A DNA stretch of 64,000 bases, from contig QVRM01002429.1 in assembly GCA_003439945.1 (NCBI GenBank), positions 310,001 through 374,000 on the forward strand. The letters are read 5' to 3'. Source of the stretch: Dermanyssus gallinae. Lineage: Eukaryota > Arthropoda > Arachnida > Mesostigmata > Dermanyssidae. This document shows, one piece after another, positions 60,201-64,000 of the stretch. The number at the start of each line of letters is the position of its first letter. Position 1 is the first letter of the stretch. The translations under genes were made by a program, and so were the position numbers. Under the pieces are notes generated by a model that made no database searches, was not told the origin of the DNA, and saw only the letters and a list, made by a program, of their open reading frames with translations.

Positions 60201-61607
60201 ATCATGTGACAATTTTTTTTGTTGCAACACACGACTTACGTGACATTAGAACGTCACGTTTTCAATATATGAAACTTTATTGTGTGCGCTCAAATGGCAC
60301 GTATTGGTGCCATTGGAGAAAACACCGTTTTTAGAAATTGCACCAATACGCGTCAGCGGGTGTTAACACTATATTTTTGTCTTTTCTTCCATTACATTTA
60401 TACAATTCGGCAACTGGTTTTACCATTTTTCCTATTTTAAACTTAGCTAGCGTACGCTTCTAGCTAAGCTATTGAATTGAGCGGCAACTTGGTTTCTAAA
60501 TTGTTCAGTAATCAATAACTAGTCGCATTCGGTAATCCTTCTCATGTCCAGGAAGACAATCATGAAAAATAGTCACTGAACAAAATGTTGATTGGGGTAA
60601 AAACAACAGTCCTCTTGTTCTCACCACAGAAGCAGCGTATCGCGGTAGAACGATCAGCGATACGTTCCATGTGACAACGCCTGTCGCGTCCTGGTCTCCT
60701 GAGACAGTATGGTCGGTCAGCCGTTGGCAAAAGCTCTGTTGACTCTGCGTCATTAAACCTGGCGAAGATCGTGTTTCGAATAGTAGTGGTTGGAAAGTAT
60801 AATCATCCTAAGAGGAGGCGCACTTGCATAGTTTGGTTTGCTCTGCAGGAATTGCTGCTATTTGGGGTAGGACGCCCTACGGTTGACATGAGCAGGAGCC
60901 GAGGGTCAGGTACAGTGCTTTCCCTAAGGAGGCTTTTCCTCAATTACAGAAGCCACGCGTAAGTTGGCTGAACGATGATCATCTTTATGAACTATAGCTT
61001 GGAAGATTCCATAATGCAACGAATTTTAACCGAGAATAAAGTTCCAGCAAAGCTCTTGCTAATCCGTCTGCACCTGGGACACTTGCGTTCCTTCTACAGT
61101 ACCGCCCGTGGCGACATTGCCTACCCACTTGTTCATCGCAGTTAAAGTGGCTTCAAATAAGACGCGAAATTAGACTTAGCCCGATATGAAGCCTTACTAA
61201 AAATATACGTGTTGCCGGAGCGGCCGAATTGCGATAATGGAATTGTGCCCGCGAGGCCACATATCGGCGTACAGATAATTATGGTAAAAAAATGCGTCAC
61301 GAGGGATAATGCAACCTTAGTAATAATTACATAAGTCGATGGAGACAAATTATTAGGCGTTGTTTGGTGTGTATTGCTGGGTGTTGGCATAAGGTGTTTA
61401 ATCAGTATCATTATGTGCTATATAAATAGCTACCATAACTTAGTCACATTAAGCATGGACATTAAAAAGTATGCTTTACATTACTAACAACTACTAAAAT
61501 GTCGACAAGCTTTCGAGGTTTAGCATCCTCTGTCTAATAAAAAAGCGGTTTACGGTGGCCTGAGCCGTAACCAAGTGTGTGTAGGAGCCGATATATATGT
61601 ATATATA
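57221..61607. other. 4.4 kb without recognised genes
   Basis: Includes small open frames 57344-57607 (+), 57994-58296 (-), 58647-59012 (-), 60505-60753 (-) and 60771-60962 (+), none with a family I know. The 58647-59012 frame (121 codons) and the GC-richer stretch 60550-61000 are the most gene-like by composition. No transposon structure is visible. Confidence 0.4.
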
Positions 61608-61672
61608 GAAAATATTGTGATCATTTATTAATCATTTACAATACGTTTGCACACTCGGCAGTGCTCACCTGA
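61608..61672. repeat. Dispersed repeat copy 2 (~66 bp)
   Basis: Near-identical to 23814-23880, followed by a short (TA)n at 61672-61689. Copies far apart with the same edge next to (TA)n suggest a transposon terminus. Confidence 0.75.
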
Positions 61673-61863
61673 TATATATATATATATAGGTTTGATCCAT
61701 ATGTCCGTTTGGGAAGTTGCGTGCGTCGTACTATGCAGACCCGGGGAAGGACGAAAGCGGTTGGGAAAGGGTTGCTTGTTTCATGGCGGTAAGAGCAAAC
61801 ATGCGTGGTATTTTTTTTTACAGGGGCCAGGAACAAAATTGCATAACGCACACCCTTTGGTCT

Positions 61864-64000
61864 AGGTAGTGTGGGACTCTCAAACCCACTAAAAACCTGG
61901 CGACCCCCCTAACCTACATGACCGGGATACTTGTGGTATTACTTCAGTGCATGTAGGGAGCCGCTAGTCTGGCTCTCAATCTTCGGCCTGGCGGCGCTCC
62001 ATGCGTTGCCGCCTCTCTTCCGTCAGCCCTATATTCGCTCTCATAACAGTCTCCACAAAATCAGAGCCCGCCTCCCAGCTTTTTTTCGAGTTGAGCATCC
62101 CTGAGAGTAGGTCTCTCGTCTTATTGCACTGCACGTCTAGTCGTAAGCGGGTTGTCTGTCTCGTGTGATCTCAAGAGCTCCGCATGCAAAAAGCGTGTGA
62201 TCCACGTCGTCGGTCTCGCCGGCATCGCACAAGACACATATGTCTACCTCAGTCTTCCCAATTTTCACCATGTAGGTGTGAGAACTTGGGTTAGGTAGTA
62301 CGTCGTCTCCGCGTACTCGCATCGGTACCATTTGATGAGATCTGGGATTATTGATCTCGTCCACGACCTTGGTGCGTCTCGTTTAGCCCCAGTCCACTCA
62401 GCCTCCCAGCTTTCCAGAGTCTTTATTCTTGCATCGTCTTTTCTAAGTGTCTGGTCCCGGTATAAGAGGCTATTCTCCTCTATCCGCTTTGCCCAAGGTA
62501 TCATGCTGGAAATTACCAGCACAGCGTCTGTAGGCACCGTCCTGTACGCTCTGGCGACCCTGATGGCCAGCACTCTGCCTTCCTTAGCTTTTTCTTATTC
62601 TTCTTGGTCTTCAGTGCAGCTGGTCCCCACACTGCTGACCCATAGAGCAGAATTGAATCAGCGACTAATGCTAGAAGACGGCGCTTTTTCTCCGAGGGCC
62701 CCTTTGTTCTTGGCATTAGCCTGGCGAGCTTGCTTGCAACCTGATGCGTTTTGGCCGTTGCATAATCAATGTGGGCTGTACAGCTTAAGTTTCGGTCGAG
62801 CATAACACCCAGGTATTAGACCTGCTTGTGTATCTGGATCATGTGACCGTCCACACGGACATCCAGCTCCCGGCAGTGCTTTCTACTAATAAGCAAAACC
62901 GCCTCGCTCTTTTCCGGTGCTAGCATTAGGTGGTGCGACTTCATCCACCGGCTAACCGGTATAAGGCGTCATTTGCTCGGTCCTCCAACAGCTCTGCATC
63001 CCTTGCGGTGACTAAGATTGCCAGGTCGTCGGCATAGGCGACGAACTCCTCCGACTTCCTCCGTCTGCACCGGAAAAAAGGTGAGCCACAATGGCTTCTA
63101 CGAGATCAGGTGGGATTGTTAGAGCTCTCTTGCCCAGTTTGTTCATCACAATTTTGTAGGGCTTCCCCCACACGTCCTGCTCGATCTCCTTGATCAGTTG
63201 GTTCCAGCACCGAAGCTTACTCTTTCTGATGGTGGTCTTCAAGTTCACGCGTGTTGCCTTGTATTCGGACCAGCGACCATCTGCTTTATCCCGCCACTCC
63301 TGCCCAGACGATTCCGTTCTCGCCTTTTTGGCCTTCCCACGGGCCCTAGTGTATCGGTGCCGGGCTCCAATGCACTCTCTCCGTGCAGCGGCCACCTCGG
63401 GGGACTACCAGTACTTTGGTGCACCGTTTCTCCGCCGCGGATGTACTGAAGCTGGCATTGCCTTCTCACATGCTTTACGGATAATTTTGTCTAAGCTTTT
63501 CTCGTTGAAGGTGTCCTCCAGTTCGTTACAGCCCCGAACTATCTCCTCCTTAAGCTTCTCCTTCCTCATTCTGCGAGCCGACCATATGGGCCTGTGGCAC
63601 CCAGCGGCAGGCACCGTGCTTTTGAGTGATCCGTCGTTTGTCACCCCGAAAGTTGGTGCGCCTACTACCCCAAAGCACAGACGCCGCGTTAAGTCTCCCG
63701 TGATAATCTGGGCCTGATGATCCTGCGTTCTGACGCTGACGTCCAGTGCCTCAAGGTGTTCTGCAAATTCATCTTGGCCTCTGTTGGGGGAGAAGTAGCA
63801 GCTATAGAATACTGCGCCCCCATCGATCTGTATCCAGGTGAACCTCTTTCCCTGGCCCCTGCCCCGGATTGCGATGTCTTTTCGACGGTTTGTCCACCAG
63901 ATCGCGGTGTCCGTTCTTTCGTCTACTGTCCATACCCTTTTGTCCGCTGCCTTTGCCAGGGCCTCGTTTGGCTCTGACAAGAGGCATAGGTCAACTTCCA
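61864..64000 (-). pseudogene. R1-like LINE with internal deletion, running off the right edge
   Basis: Minus strand, entering from beyond 64000. The endonuclease part includes WIQIDGGAVFYSCYFSP (about 63830) and AQIITGDLT (about 63705, the GDFN-type site). A linker includes DVWGKPYKIVMNKLG (about 63170-63130) and PPDLVEAIVAHLF (about 63085). Polymerase motif C, EEFVAYADDLAIL (about 63030), follows almost at once: motifs A and B, normally some 200 or more residues, are deleted. After that come LGVMLDRNLSCTAHIDYA (about 62795-62750), LLYGSAVWGPA (about 62640) and the tail CVLCDAGETDDVDHTLFAC (about 62245). Several frameshifts occur. The 3' UTR end at 61864-61900 matches that of the 56405 element. 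Confidence 0.85.

Noticed and set aside
60505..60962. GC-richer stretch with open frames on both strands as a possible exon
   Set aside because: A donor-like gtgagaac is present on the minus strand, but there is no homology I can name and no partner exon.

Overview
This is eukaryotic DNA from an arthropod. A chelicerate such as a mite or tick is my guess, with low confidence. The evidence is a spliced animal gene with large introns, a D34D mariner element, decayed LINEs of several clades and a very high density of (TA)n and (TTA)n microsatellites. There are no operons, Shine-Dalgarno sites or CRISPR arrays, and I see no rRNA gene and no intact tRNA gene.

The one host gene I can support is on the + strand: the 5' end of an NPC1 (Niemann-Pick C1, lysosomal cholesterol transporter) homologue. 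Exon 1 (3338-3565) carries the signal peptide and first cysteines. Exon 2 (15602-15811) and exon 3 (16613-16946) carry the rest of the luminal sterol-binding N-terminal domain. Phases and splice sites agree, and 14 cysteines follow the spacing of the human domain. Intron 1 is about 12 kb and full of transposons. I found no exon for the transmembrane part in the remaining 47 kb, so that part is either one very long intron 3 or the gene ends early: the reading frame runs to a stop at 16957 and an AATAAA lies at 17091.

The rest is a transposon landscape. (a) 3.8-15.3 kb (intron 1): two antisense LINE copies, several members of a foldback family with long inverted arms, and a tRNA-related SINE candidate. 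(b) 18.4-20.1 kb: a nearly complete mariner with 28-bp terminal repeats, lying inside the (TA)-rich centre of another inverted-repeat element. (c) 20.2-32.3 kb: mostly unrecognised sequence, with one LINE tail, one foldback relative and one CpG-rich block. (d) 32.7-37.3 kb: a nest of site-specific retrotransposons with a restriction-like endonuclease, lying in (TTA)n arrays on both strands. It includes a nearly full-length decayed copy at 33372-36463 flanked by about 0.4-kb direct repeats. (e) 37.7-38.8 and 48.2-48.8 kb: CpG-rich, low-complexity blocks that could be promoters or 5' exons of unidentified genes. (f) 39.3-64 kb: further LINE, transposase and foldback remnants, ending in an R1-like LINE that runs off the right edge.

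The main theme is target preference. Elements expected to insert at TA sit next to (TA)n arrays, and retrotransposons with (AAT)n tails sit in (TTA)n arrays, so the microsatellites appear to act as landing pads. I did not find an unequivocally new molecular system. The best candidates for new description are the foldback family with a DUF4817-type transposase remnant in its core (9592-11242, with simpler relatives) and the (TTA)n retrotransposon nest.
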